Shown here piece by piece: positions 26,283 to 35,076 of a DNA stretch of 64,000 bases. The notes under the pieces were generated by a model, which ran no database searches, was not told the DNA's origin, and was given only the letters and a program-made list of their open reading frames with translations. The DNA is from JALORV01 sp035498175 (GTDB taxonomy: Bacteria > Pseudomonadota > Gammaproteobacteria > Burkholderiales > Burkholderiaceae_F). The first letter of the stretch is position 1; every line of letters begins with the position of its first letter. The DNA lies in contig DATKAJ010000116.1 in the NCBI GenBank assembly GCA_035498175.1, positions 1-64,000 on the forward strand. The letters are read 5' to 3'. Position numbers and translations under genes: made by a program.

Positions 26283-26873
26283 ATGTCCGCACTGCTGTCG
26301 CTGTCGCGCGCGATCGACGAGATGAACCGGCGGATCTTCCGAGTCGTGATGTGGCTGATCCTGATCGTCACGCTGATCAGCGCCGGCAACGCGATCATCC
26401 GCTATCTGCTCAACATGTCGTCGAACGCATGGCTCGAGCTCCAGTGGTACCTGTTCTCGGCCATCTTCCTGTTTGCCGCCCCGCACACGCTGCAGCAGAA
26501 CGAGATGGTCCGCATCGATGTCGTCGCGGGCCGGCTGAGCAAACGCACACAGGCGTGGATCGACGTGCTGGGCACGCTGTTCTTCCTGCTGCCGGTGTCG
26601 CTGCTGATCCTGTACCTGTCGTGGCCGGTATTCATGCAGGCACTTCAACGCGGCGAGGTCTCGACCAACGCCGGCGGCCTGATCATCTGGCCGGCGCGGT
26701 TACTCGTACCGATAGGATTCCTGCTGCTGTCGCTGCAGGGCATATCGCAGCTGATCAAGTACGCCGCGTTCCTGACCGGTCACGGACCCGATCCGACTGC
26801 CAAGCAGGAACACAAGAGCGCCGAGGAACTGCTCGCGGAGGAGATCCTGAAGTCGCGGGGTGAGCAGGCATGA
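26283..26873 (+). CDS. dctQ: TRAP transporter small permease subunit (DctQ family)
   Basis: 196-aa inner-membrane protein with four hydrophobic helices (about 18-38, 51-70, 95-115 and 138-160). The typical DctQ features are present: ELQWYLFSAIFLFAAPHTLQQNEMVRIDV near the second helix. With DctM it forms the Na+-dependent permease of a tripartite ATP-independent transporter. The C-terminal tail is unusually charged (KQEHKSAEELLAEEILKS). The stop overlaps the dctM start as ATGA. Confidence 0.9.
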   Translation: MSALLSLSRAIDEMNRRIFRVVMWLILIVTLISAGNAIIRYLLNMSSNAWLELQWYLFSAIFLFAAPHTLQQNEMVRIDVVAGRLSKRTQAWIDVLGTLFFLLPVSLLILYLSWPVFMQALQRGEVSTNAGGLIIWPARLLVPIGFLLLSLQGISQLIKYAAFLTGHGPDPTAKQEHKSAEELLAEEILKSRGEQA

Positions 26874-28669
26874 CCCAGTTCCTGATCAACAACATGGCGC
26901 CGCTGATGTTCGCGGCGCTGGTGATCTTCCTGCTGATCGGCTACCCCGTCGCGTTCTCGCTCGGTGCGATCGGGATTGCCTTCGCACTGATAGGCATCGA
27001 ACTCGGCCTGCTCGAGCCCAGCCTCTTTCAGGCCTTGCCCGAGCGGCTCTGGGGCGTGATGAGCAACGAAACGCTGCTCGCGATCCCGTTTTTCACCTTC
27101 ATGGGGCTGATCCTCGAGCGCAGCGGCATGGCCGAGGATCTTCTCGACACAATCGGCCAGCTGTTCGGGCCGGTACGCGGCGGTCTCGCCTTCGCGGTGA
27201 TCTTCGTCGGTGCACTGCTCGCAGCGACCACCGGCGTCGTCGCCGCTTCGGTGATCTCGATGGGCCTGATCTCGCTGCCGATCATGCTGCGCTACGGCTA
27301 CGACCGCCGCGTCGCCGCCGGCGTGATCGCAGCCTCGGGCACGCTCGCGCAGATCATTCCGCCGTCGCTGGTGCTGATCATCATGGCCGACCAGCTCGGC
27401 AAGTCGGTCGGGGACATGTACGCAGGCGCCTTCATACCCGGGTTCGTGCTGACGGGCCTGTACGCGCTTTTTGTCATCCTGGTGGCGATGTTCCGGCCGA
27501 ACTTCGTGCCGGCGCTGCCGCTCGAGGCGCGCACGATCCGTGAGCCGGACGACTCTGCGGGGACGCGATCACTCGGCATCCTCGCCGCGATCTCGGCGGT
27601 TCTCGCCATCGGCGTCGAGCACTTCACGCTGCCGGCCGATGCGCCGACCGACATGACCATCATCGTCGGCCTGGCGAGCGGCATGGGCATCGCCTTCGTG
27701 GTCGCGCTGGCGAACAGGCTGCTGAAGCTGGGCCTACTGTCGAAGCTCGCCGAACGCGTGGTGTTCGTCCTGATCCCGCCACTCGGACTCGTGTTCCTGG
27801 TGCTGGGCACGATCTTCCTCGGGATCGCAACGCCGACCGAGGGCGGTGCGATGGGCGCGACCGGAGCACTGCTGATGGCCGTGTCGCGCAAGCGACTCAG
27901 CCTCGATCTACTCAAGCAGGCGATGAGCTCGACCGCCAAGCTCACGGCGTTCGTCGTTTTCATCCTGGTCGGCGCGCGGGTGTTCAGCCTCACGTTCTAC
28001 GGCGTCGACGGCCACGTATGGGTCGAACACCTGCTCTCGGACCTGCCGGGCGGCGCCGTCGGATTCCTGATTGTCGTGAACGTACTGGTATTCGTGCTGG
28101 CGTTCTTTCTCGATTTCTTCGAGCTGTCGTTCATCGTAGTGCCACTGCTGGGGCCGGTGGCGGAGAAACTTGGTATCGACCTCATCTGGTTCGGCGTCCT
28201 GCTTGGCGTGAACATGCAGACCTCGTTCATGCATCCGCCGTTCGGCTTTGCGCTGTTCTACCTGCGCAGCGTCGCACCGAAGAACGACTACGTCGACAAG
28301 CTGACGCGCAAGACGATGGCGCCGGTGACGACGGGACAGATCTACTGGGGTGCAATCCCGTTCGTCGTGATCCAGCTGATCATGGTCGGCATCGTGATCG
28401 CCTTCCCGCAGCTGGTGCTCGTCTACAAGAAGGACGCGAGCACGGTCGATCCGAATTCGATCGAGATGTCGATACCCACCGAGGGCGGCGGCGAGTCGGG
28501 CGGGCCGCCACCGGTCGAGGGCGGCGGGATGCAGAACTTCGGGGCACCGCCGGCCGACCAGGGTTATGGCAGCGGCGCTCCGCCCGCCGACACCGCGCCG
28601 GCCGACGACGCCAGCAAATCCATGCAAGACGCGTTCAAGGCGCCAACCCCAGAGGCTACGAAGAAGTAA
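26870..28669 (+). CDS. dctM: TRAP transporter large permease subunit (DctM family), extended
   Basis: Membrane permease with more than ten hydrophobic helices and DctM signatures (IPFFTFMGLILERSGMAEDLL, SGTLAQIIPPSLVLIIM, TPTEGGAMGATGALL). At 599 aa it is longer than the usual ~430. About 100 residues are inserted in the middle, including extra hydrophobic helices near 220-275, and a Gly/Pro/Ala-rich tail of about 74 residues starts at 526. The tail has no recognisable domain and is probably soluble and disordered. Larger DctM proteins accompany TakP-like binding proteins, so a 2-oxo- or hydroxyacid substrate is likely but not shown. Confidence 0.9.
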   Translation: MTQFLINNMAPLMFAALVIFLLIGYPVAFSLGAIGIAFALIGIELGLLEPSLFQALPERLWGVMSNETLLAIPFFTFMGLILERSGMAEDLLDTIGQLFGPVRGGLAFAVIFVGALLAATTGVVAASVISMGLISLPIMLRYGYDRRVAAGVIAASGTLAQIIPPSLVLIIMADQLGKSVGDMYAGAFIPGFVLTGLYALFVILVAMFRPNFVPALPLEARTIREPDDSAGTRSLGILAAISAVLAIGVEHFTLPADAPTDMTIIVGLASGMGIAFVVALANRLLKLGLLSKLAERVVFVLIPPLGLVFLVLGTIFLGIATPTEGGAMGATGALLMAVSRKRLSLDLLKQAMSSTAKLTAFVVFILVGARVFSLTFYGVDGHVWVEHLLSDLPGGAVGFLIVVNVLVFVLAFFLDFFELSFIVVPLLGPVAEKLGIDLIWFGVLLGVNMQTSFMHPPFGFALFYLRSVAPKNDYVDKLTRKTMAPVTTGQIYWGAIPFVVIQLIMVGIVIAFPQLVLVYKKDASTVDPNSIEMSIPTEGGGESGGPPPVEGGGMQNFGAPPADQGYGSGAPPADTAPADDASKSMQDAFKAPTPEATKK

Positions 28670-28692
28670 CCCGCCGCAGCGCCCGCTAATGG

Positions 28693-28725
28693 AAAAGGGC
28701 GCGTGCCTCAGGCATGCGCCCTTTT
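28693..28725. terminator. Bidirectional intrinsic terminator
   Basis: A 15-base stem with one wobble pair and a TCA loop: AAAAGGGCGCGTGCC pairs with GGCATGCGCCCTTTT. T-runs occur on both strands, fitting termination of dctM from the left and of dctP from the right. Confidence 0.85.
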
Positions 28726-28742
28726 GCTTCAGGGCCGGCGGC

Positions 28743-29855
28743 CTACTTCTTCGCGGGCGCCGCCGTGCGCAGCGTCCCGGCCATGAAGGTGTCGAAGTTC
28801 AGCTCGGCGACGCCGAACCAGCGAATCTGCTCGTCGCGGAACGCCTTCCACGGTTCGTAGATCTTCTTGAAAGCAGCGTTCTTTTCTGAGGTCTCGGCGT
28901 AGACCTCATTGGCCGCCGCCCAAGCGGCATCCAGGATCGGTCGGGGCCAGGCGCGAAGCTGCACACCTGAGGCGATCAGCCGCCGCAGGGCTGCCGGATT
29001 CAGCGAATCGTACTTGGCGAGCATGTCGACATTCGCGTAGCCGCACGCCGCCTCGAGGATCGCCTGGTAATCCTTCGGCAGTTCGCTGTAGGCCTTGATG
29101 TTGACGAAGAGATCGAGCTCGGGGCCGCCCTCCCACCATCCGGGCGCGTAATAGAACTTCGCGACCTTGCCGAGGCCCAGTTTTTCGTCGTCGTACGGAC
29201 CGACCCACTCGGCAGCATCGATCGTGCCCTTTTCCAGCGCCGGATAGATGTCACCGGCAGCAATCTGCTGCGGCACGACGCCGAGCTTCGCCATGACCGT
29301 TCCGGCGAAGCCCCCCATGCGGAACTTCAGGCCCTTGAGGTCGGCGACCGTCTTCACCTCCTTGCGGAAGAAGCCCCCCATCTGCGCGCCCGTGTTGCCC
29401 GCCGGAAACGCCATGATGTTGTAGCCCTTGAAGAACTCCGCCATGAGCGCCTTGCCACCGCCGTGATACATCCACGCATTCTGCTGGCGTGCATTCATGC
29501 CAAACGGAATGGCGCAGGAGAATGCGAACGTCGGGTCCTTGCCGAAGAAGTAGTACGGCGCGGTGTGGCAGCACTGCACCGTGCCGTTCTGCACGGCGTC
29601 CAGCGCCTGCAGGGCGGGGACGATCTCGCCCGCAGCAAACACCTGGATCTGGAACTTGTTGTTGGTGGCCGCGGCGACGGTCTTTGAGATGACATCGGCG
29701 GCGCCGAAGATCGTGTCGAGCGACTTCGGGAAGCTCGATGTCAGGCGCCACTTGACTTCGGGCTGGCCCTGGGCCAGCGCCGGGGCCGCGATCGCGGCGG
29801 CCGCGACGCCCGCGCCTGCCGTGCTCGCCTTCTTGAGAAAGGAACGACGTTCCAT
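28743..29855 (-). CDS. dctP: TRAP substrate-binding protein, TakP-like (Tat-exported)
   Basis: 370-aa periplasmic binding protein. A twin-arginine signal (ERRSFLKKA, then an Ala-rich stretch ending APALAQG) suggests Tat export. The mature part begins EVKWRLTSSFPKSLDTIFGAA and contains FAAGEIVPALQALDAVQNG, HGGGKALMAEF, QQIAAGDIYPALEKG and AAEWVGPYDDEKLG, which match the TakP group that binds 2-oxoacids through a cation; the Glu-Trp of AEWVGP are typical ligand contacts. The gene faces the dctQM operon and so needs its own promoter; a TAGAATCG box lies at 29935-29940. The substrate is inferred only from family. Confidence 0.9.
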   Translation of the reverse strand: MERRSFLKKASTAGAGVAAAAIAAPALAQGQPEVKWRLTSSFPKSLDTIFGAADVISKTVAAATNNKFQIQVFAAGEIVPALQALDAVQNGTVQCCHTAPYYFFGKDPTFAFSCAIPFGMNARQQNAWMYHGGGKALMAEFFKGYNIMAFPAGNTGAQMGGFFRKEVKTVADLKGLKFRMGGFAGTVMAKLGVVPQQIAAGDIYPALEKGTIDAAEWVGPYDDEKLGLGKVAKFYYAPGWWEGGPELDLFVNIKAYSELPKDYQAILEAACGYANVDMLAKYDSLNPAALRRLIASGVQLRAWPRPILDAAWAAANEVYAETSEKNAAFKKIYEPWKAFRDEQIRWFGVAELNFDTFMAGTLRTAAPAKK

Positions 29856-29934
29856 GCTGGTGAGTCTCCTGAATGCTGGTTGTGGAGGCGGCGTGGACTG
29901 CGAGCGGACGGCCGCCCGCCTTCCGCTGCGCGCG

Positions 29935-29940
29935 ATTCTA
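29935..29940 (-). promoter_or_regulatory. Candidate -10 box of dctP
   Basis: TAGAAT followed by CGCG on the minus strand, 79 bases before the dctP ATG, in the gap between pmbA and dctP. No clear -35. Confidence 0.35.
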
Positions 29941-30007
29941 GAGCCGATCCCGGGGTTCCCGATGTCGGCAGGCCCGCGGCCGGATCAAGGTCTGAGCCCG
30001 CCGCCGC

Positions 30008-31354
30008 CTAGGCGCCTGCGACCGTCATGCCCTCGATCAGGACCGAGCCGGACACCTTGCTTCCGCGGACCAGCGCATCGGTGCCGACCGCGACGATGTT
30101 CATGAACATCTGGCGCAGGTTGCCCGCAATCGTGATCTCCTCCACGGGATACCGGATCTGCCCGCCCTCGACCCAGAAGCCGCTGGCGCCGCGCGAATAG
30201 TCGCCGGTCACGTAGTTGACGCCCTGCCCGATCAGTTCAGTCACCAGCAGCCCGGTGTCCAGCCGGCGCAGCATGACTTCGAAGTCGTCTTCCTCGTCGG
30301 TTGCGCTCGAATGCAGCGTCAGGTTGTACGAGCCGCCGGCGTTGCCGGTCGATTTCATCCCGAGCTTGCGCGCCGAGTAGGTCGACAGGAAGTAGCCGTC
30401 GAGCCGACCGTCGCGGACGACAAGGCGGCTCAGGCCGCGCACACCCTCCTCGTCGAACGGACTCGATCCGGCACCGTGCACCAGGTATGGATCCTCTTCG
30501 ATGCTGATATGCCGCGCAAAGACCGCCTTGCCGATCGAGTCGACCAGGAACGAAGCCTTCCGATAGAGCGATCCGCCGCTGGCCGCCTGCACGAAGTTGC
30601 CCAGCAGTCCGCATGCCAGCGGCGCCTCGAACAGCACAGGGCACTGCCGCGTCGTCAGCTTGCGCGCGCCCAGGCGCGCCAGAGCGCGGCGCGCGGCATA
30701 GTCGCCGACGGCCTCGGGTGTCGCCAGCTCCGCGTGCAGTCGCGAGGTCGAAAACCAGTCGTCGCGCTGCATCCCGCTCGCGTCGCGCGCAATCGGCGAC
30801 ACGGAGATCGAATGGCGCGAATACGGATAGCCCGCCATGAAGCCCCGCGTATTCGCCAGCACGAAATGCCCGGACGAGGTGTAAGCGTTCGCGCCCTCGG
30901 AGTTGACGACACGCGGGCTGACCGCGAAGGCGGCGGCTTCGCAGCGCTGCGCCAGCGCGATCGCCTCCTCTGGTTCGACGAGCCAGGGATGGAACAGGTC
31001 GAGGTCGCGCGGCTTGCGCTCGAGGGTGTCTTCGTCGGGCAGCCCGGCCGCGCCGTCTTCAGCCGTGTAGCGGGCAATGTTGTGCGCCGCCTCGACCGCC
31101 TGAGTCACAGCGGCCGCGGAGAAATCAGAAGTCGACGCGTGCCCGCGTCGACTGCCCAGATAGACGGTGACACCGAGCCCCTTGTCGCGTGTGTGCTCGA
31201 TCGTCTCGACCTTGCGCTTGCGCACGGTGACCGACAGGCCGGTGGCCTCGCTCGCCTCGCACGACGCGTCGGTGGCGCCGAGCGAGCGCGCATGTGCGAG
31301 GGCGGATTGCGCCAGTTCGCGCAGGCGGTCGTCGGAAATGGCAAAGACGGTCAC
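30008..31354 (-). CDS. pmbA: TldE/PmbA metalloprotease component
   Basis: Partner of TldD; the pair processes microcin B17 and degrades CcdA. The 448 aa show GLGVTVYLGSRRGHASTSDFS near 75, a central catalytic-like region and the C-terminal NVGAGG-like stretch (STGNAGGSYNLTLHS) plus SRGASGFWVEGGQI. As is normal for TldE, the HExxxH zinc motif of TldD is absent. The start is GTG at 31354, since no ATG fits the family length and the open frame otherwise runs far into darP and mog. Divergent from darP, the conserved betaproteobacterial order. Confidence 0.92.
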   Translation of the reverse strand: MTVFAISDDRLRELAQSALAHARSLGATDASCEASEATGLSVTVRKRKVETIEHTRDKGLGVTVYLGSRRGHASTSDFSAAAVTQAVEAAHNIARYTAEDGAAGLPDEDTLERKPRDLDLFHPWLVEPEEAIALAQRCEAAAFAVSPRVVNSEGANAYTSSGHFVLANTRGFMAGYPYSRHSISVSPIARDASGMQRDDWFSTSRLHAELATPEAVGDYAARRALARLGARKLTTRQCPVLFEAPLACGLLGNFVQAASGGSLYRKASFLVDSIGKAVFARHISIEEDPYLVHGAGSSPFDEEGVRGLSRLVVRDGRLDGYFLSTYSARKLGMKSTGNAGGSYNLTLHSSATDEEDDFEVMLRRLDTGLLVTELIGQGVNYVTGDYSRGASGFWVEGGQIRYPVEEITIAGNLRQMFMNIVAVGTDALVRGSKVSGSVLIEGMTVAGA

Positions 31355-31454
31355 GGCGATGTGATGTTGCGCGGGTGGAGTGAACACCACGAGCAGTCGG
31401 CGCCTCGTGGCGGCGGGGCGGTTGCCCCGATATGGCTCGGTATCATAAACAACG

Positions 31455-31988
31455 ATGACCCGCGAGATCTCCGAAGAGCTTTCCGCAGACGCGGACGGCA
31501 CACCGAGCAAGAGCCAGCGCAAGCGCGACATGCACGCGCTGCAAGCCCTCGGGGCGGAGCTCGTGCGGCTGCGGCGCGAGCAGCTCGATCGTCTTGATCT
31601 TCCCGACGAACTGCGCGAAGCGGTCGAGTTCGCCCATCGCGTGACCAGCCACGAGGCGCGGCGGCGCCACATGCAGTACCTCGGCAAATTGATGCGCCAG
31701 GTCGATGCGGATACGATCCGCGCGGGCATCGCCGGCGTGACCGGCGAGTCGCGCGCCGCGGTCGCACAGATGCACCTCGCAGAGCGCTGGCGCGAGCGGC
31801 TGCTCGAAGACGATGCCGCGCTGACCGAGTTCCTGGCCGGGCACCCAGGTGCCGATGTGCAGTGGCTGCGCGCTGCCATCCGCGCTGCGCGGCGGGAACG
31901 TGCCGCCGAGCGCGCGCCGCGGCAGGCCCGGGAGCTGTACCGCTGGCTCCATGGACAACTGCGGGATCGGGCTGCGCATGAAGGCTGA
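31455..31988 (+). CDS. darP: DarP (YjgA), 50S ribosome-associated protein
   Basis: 177-aa basic, helical protein of the DUF615/YjgA family that helps late assembly of the 50S subunit. The signatures are KSQRKRDMHALQALGAELV near the start, HEARRRHMQYLGKLMR in the middle and RELYRWLHGQL at the end. A TATCAT lies 8 bases before the ATG and no ribosome-binding site is visible, so translation could be leaderless. Its end overlaps mog by 11 bases. Confidence 0.9.
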   Translation: MTREISEELSADADGTPSKSQRKRDMHALQALGAELVRLRREQLDRLDLPDELREAVEFAHRVTSHEARRRHMQYLGKLMRQVDADTIRAGIAGVTGESRAAVAQMHLAERWRERLLEDDAALTEFLAGHPGADVQWLRAAIRAARRERAAERAPRQARELYRWLHGQLRDRAAHEG

Positions 31989-32598
31989 ACGCAGGCATCC
32001 TGACGAACTGGTCGTCGGCCTTGTCTCGATCTCGGACCGGGCATCGAGCGGCGTCTACGCGGACCAGGGCCTGCCAGCACTGAAGGAGTGGTTCGCGCGC
32101 GCGCTGGTTTCGCCGTGGCAGGCTCATGAGCGACTGATCGCCGACGAGGCACCGGCGATCCGGCAGACGCTGGTCGAGCTTGTCGACGACGTGGGCTGCG
32201 ACCTCGTGCTGACGACCGGCGGGACCGGACCTTCGCGACGCGACGTGACGCCCGAAGCGACACTGGCAGTCGCGACACGCGAGATGCCGGGCTTCGGCGA
32301 GCAGATGCGGCGACTTTCGCTCGAGTTCGTTCCGACGGCGATCCTGTCGCGCCAGGTCGGCGCGCTGCGTGAAGTCGACGGGCACGCGGCGCTGATCCTC
32401 AACCTGCCCGGACAACCCAAGGCGATTGCAGAGACGCTGGAAGGACTGAAGAACTCCGACGGCACCCCTAGAGCACATGGCATCTTCGCCGCCGTCCCGT
32501 ACTGCATCGATCTGATCGGCGGCCCCTACATCGAGACGCGCACCGAAGTCATCGCGGCCTTCCGGCCGAAGAGCGCACAACGCAGGAAAACAACCTGA
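31978..32598 (+). CDS. mog: Molybdopterin adenylyltransferase
   Basis: 206-aa MogA-type enzyme that adenylylates molybdopterin before molybdenum insertion. The MoCF signature TTGGTGPSRRDVTPEAT is complete, with LVSISDRASSGVYADQG at the start and ILNLPGQPKAI near the C-terminus. The start at 31978 (MKAERRHPDEL) is inside the darP end; the longer in-frame ATG at 31849 is within darP and lacks homology. The stop overlaps the next gene as TGATG. No other molybdopterin genes are in the window. Confidence 0.92.
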   Translation: MKAERRHPDELVVGLVSISDRASSGVYADQGLPALKEWFARALVSPWQAHERLIADEAPAIRQTLVELVDDVGCDLVLTTGGTGPSRRDVTPEATLAVATREMPGFGEQMRRLSLEFVPTAILSRQVGALREVDGHAALILNLPGQPKAIAETLEGLKNSDGTPRAHGIFAAVPYCIDLIGGPYIETRTEVIAAFRPKSAQRRKTT

Positions 32599-33269
32599 TG
32601 GATACAGAGACGCTGCAGGCGGTCGAACTGCAGACCCATCCTTCCCCGACCGCGAGCATCGTCTGGCTGCACGGGCTCGGCGCCGACGGTTACGACTTCG
32701 TGCCGGTCGTGCGCGAACTCGAGCTGCTGCGTGCGCCGCCGGCGCGCTACATCTTCCCGCATGCGCCGACGCGTCCGGTCACGATCAACGGCGGCTACGT
32801 CATGCGTGCCTGGTACGACATCCTCGGCACCGACATCGCGCGGCGCGAGGACGACACAGGCATCGTCGATTCGCAGCGACATGTCGAGACTCTGATCGCG
32901 CGCGAAGTCGGGCGCGGTACACCACGCTCACGCATCGTGCTGGCCGGATTTTCCCAGGGCGGCGCGATCGCTCTGCACACGGGGCTGCGACAGCGCGAGG
33001 CGCTGGCCGGCCTGCTCGCGCTGTCGAGCTATCTGCCGCTCTTCGAGCGCTTTGATACGGAGCGCGTTTCGGCGTCGGCATCGGTCCCGATCTTCATGGC
33101 GCACGGCCGGGCCGACCCGGTGATCCCCTTGGCGCGCGCTGTCAGCTCACGCGACCGACTGCAGGCGGCCGGCTACCCGGTCGAGTGGCACGAGTACGAG
33201 ATGCCGCATTCGCTCTGCGAGGAAGAGATCCGTCACATCGCCGCATTCCTGGGCCGCGTGCTCGCCTGA
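32598..33269 (+). CDS. Carboxylesterase/phospholipase (alpha/beta hydrolase, PF02230)
   Basis: 223-aa soluble hydrolase of the acyl-protein-thioesterase/carboxylesterase II group. The oxyanion HGLGADGYDF is near 25, the nucleophile Ser119 in GFSQGG, Asp173 in HGRADPVIP and His204 in EMPHSLC. All three catalytic residues are intact. The natural substrate is unknown. It is translationally coupled to mog by a one-base stop/start overlap, a frequent conserved neighbourhood without proven functional link. Confidence 0.9.
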   Translation: MDTETLQAVELQTHPSPTASIVWLHGLGADGYDFVPVVRELELLRAPPARYIFPHAPTRPVTINGGYVMRAWYDILGTDIARREDDTGIVDSQRHVETLIAREVGRGTPRSRIVLAGFSQGGAIALHTGLRQREALAGLLALSSYLPLFERFDTERVSASASVPIFMAHGRADPVIPLARAVSSRDRLQAAGYPVEWHEYEMPHSLCEEEIRHIAAFLGRVLA

Positions 33270-33325
33270 GCGCACCCCGCAGGAGTGGGGGCGTCCGCTC
33301 GTGCCGGCCGCCGCATTCCGGAGAA

Positions 33326-34024
33326 CTACGGCAAGTCGAAGACCAGTACTTCGGCCGCTTCGCCGCCGGACACCGTGATGCGTTCGACCTCGGTCAGCTT
33401 GGCCGCATCACCGGCGTCGAGCGCCGCGCCGTTCACCCGGACGCTGCCGCGCGCGACGTGCACGTAGACACGGCGTCCGGCCGCGACTTCGAGCGTCGCC
33501 GACTCGTCCCCGTCGAACAGACCCGCCAACACCCGCGCATCCTGGTGGATGCGCACCGAACCTTCTGCGCCATCGGGCGAAGCGACCAGCCGCAGACGGC
33601 CACGCCTGTCGGCGACTTCGAAGCGCTTCTCCTCGTAACTCGGCGCGATGCCGTTCCGGTCCGGCTGGATCCAGATCTGCAGGAAGTGCGTGGTGTCCGA
33701 CTTGGCGTGATTGAACTCGGAATGCATGACTCCGCGCCCGGCGCTCATGCGCTGGACATCGCCCGGGCGGATCACCGAGCCGTTGCCCATGCTGTCGCGA
33801 TGCGCGAGCTCGCCCGAGAGCACGTAGCTGATGATCTCCATGTCGCGGTGACCGTGGGTGCCAAAGCCCATCCCGGGTGCCACCCGATCCTCGTTGATCA
33901 CCCGCAGCGGCCCGAACCCCATGTGCTCCGGATCATGATATTCAGCGAAGGAGAAGCTGTGGAAGGACTTGAGCCAGCCGTGGTCAGCGTAGCCACGTTC
34001 GGCACTGCGACGGATCGACACCAT
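33326..34024 (-). CDS. yhaK: Pirin-family protein (YhaK-like bicupin)
   Basis: 232-aa bicupin. The metal ligands of pirin are in place: His57 and His59 in GTHGHRDMEI, His101 and Glu103 in MHSEFN. The N-terminus SIRRSAERGYADHGWLKSFHSFSFAEYHDP is diagnostic. Family members include quercetin 2,3-dioxygenases and redox-responsive proteins. Divergent from a LysR regulator exactly as yhaK-yhaJ in Escherichia coli; regulation of this gene by that LysR is likely but inferred. Confidence 0.9.
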   Translation of the reverse strand: MVSIRRSAERGYADHGWLKSFHSFSFAEYHDPEHMGFGPLRVINEDRVAPGMGFGTHGHRDMEIISYVLSGELAHRDSMGNGSVIRPGDVQRMSAGRGVMHSEFNHAKSDTTHFLQIWIQPDRNGIAPSYEEKRFEVADRRGRLRLVASPDGAEGSVRIHQDARVLAGLFDGDESATLEVAAGRRVYVHVARGSVRVNGAALDAGDAAKLTEVERITVSGGEAAEVLVFDLP

Positions 34025-34095
34025 TGCTGCTGCTCCTTGGGCGGGTTCGCGGCCGCCCGTGCGGGGGCGGGGGCAGACCGATTCGAGAGACCGGA

Positions 34096-34131
34096 TATTG
34101 GACCAATACCCGACTAATCACATCGGGATTA
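34096..34131. promoter_or_regulatory. Operator-like dyads between pirin and LysR genes
   Basis: The 137-bp divergent gap holds two inverted repeats: TATTGGACCAATA at 34096-34108, and TAATC at 34115-34119 facing GATTA at 34127-34131. Their place between yhaK and its LysR neighbour suits LysR binding sites. Neither is a perfect T-N11-A box. Confidence 0.4.
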
Positions 34132-34161
34132 AACTCAGCAAGTCATTCAATCGGATCGAAT

Positions 34162-35076
34162 ATGTCGGAGTTGACCCTCGAGGCGCTGAAGCTCGTCGAT
34201 GCGATCGCGCGGCGTGGCAGCTTCGCACAAGCGGCCGAGGAACTAGGACGTGTTCCGTCCGCCGTGACGTATGCCGTGCGGCGCCTAGAACAGGACCTCG
34301 ACGTGCTGCTGTTCGACCGTCGCGGCTATCGCGCTCAGCTCACTCCGGCAGGCGAAGAACTGCTGCGCGAGGGCCGTCACCTGCTCGCGGCCGCGGACGA
34401 ACTCGCGCAACGCGTGCGCCGCGTTGCCTCGGGTTGGGAACAGGAACTGACGCTCGCGCTCGACAATGTGATCGCCTTCTCGCGCCTGCTGCCGCTGATC
34501 GAGGAGTTCACCCGCGTTGCGCCGACGCAGCTGCGGATCACCGACGAAGTCCTCGGCGGCACCTGGGATGCCTTGCTTTCCGGTCGTGCCGACCTCGCAA
34601 TCGGCGCAATGCAGGAAGGACCCGAGCCCTCGCGCCTCGGCGCCGGCTATCGCGCTGAGAAGCTGGGCAGCGTGAGTTTCGTGTTCGTGGTCGCGCCGTC
34701 GCATCCGCTCGCCGCGTTCCCGTCGCCGCTGCCTGCGGGTGAATTACGGCGGCATCGTCAGGTCGTGGTCGCCGACACCTCGCAGCGCCTGGCGCCGCGC
34801 GCGGCCGGGCTGCTGGGATTGGCCGATGTGCTGACCGTGCCGACGCTCGCCGCCAAGATCGAGGCGCAGAAGGCCGGGCTCGGCTGCGGATTCATTCCCT
34901 CGCATCTGGTGCGCGACGACATCGCGCGCGGCGCGCTCGTCGTCAGGACCACGGATCAGGAGCGCGGCGACGGCACGATGCACTTCGCGTGGCGCAACGA
35001 TGCGCGCGGCAGGGCGGTCGCGTGGTGGCTCGCGAAGCTCAGGATGTCCGCGACGCGCGCGGCACTAGCGGCGTGA
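34162..35076 (+). CDS. LysR-family transcriptional regulator (YhaJ-like)
   Basis: 304-aa regulator. The N-terminal winged helix-turn-helix (about 5-63) reads LKLVDAIARRGSFAQAAEELGRVPSAVTYAVRRLEQDLDVLLFDR, and a LysR substrate-binding domain follows (about 90-290). The start at 34162 matches the family; the frame is open upstream to 34024 but that stretch overlaps the divergent promoter. Likely regulator of the pirin gene. Its last 38 bases overlap the end of the convergent GGDEF gene. Confidence 0.92.
   Translation: MSELTLEALKLVDAIARRGSFAQAAEELGRVPSAVTYAVRRLEQDLDVLLFDRRGYRAQLTPAGEELLREGRHLLAAADELAQRVRRVASGWEQELTLALDNVIAFSRLLPLIEEFTRVAPTQLRITDEVLGGTWDALLSGRADLAIGAMQEGPEPSRLGAGYRAEKLGSVSFVFVVAPSHPLAAFPSPLPAGELRRHRQVVVADTSQRLAPRAAGLLGLADVLTVPTLAAKIEAQKAGLGCGFIPSHLVRDDIARGALVVRTTDQERGDGTMHFAWRNDARGRAVAWWLAKLRMSATRAALAA

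Noticed and set aside
30008..32278. A 756-codon open frame on the minus strand
   Set aside because: Only the part up to the GTG at 31354 is PmbA; the extension runs antisense through darP and mog and has low-complexity Arg/Ser/Ala composition typical of GC-rich shadow frames.
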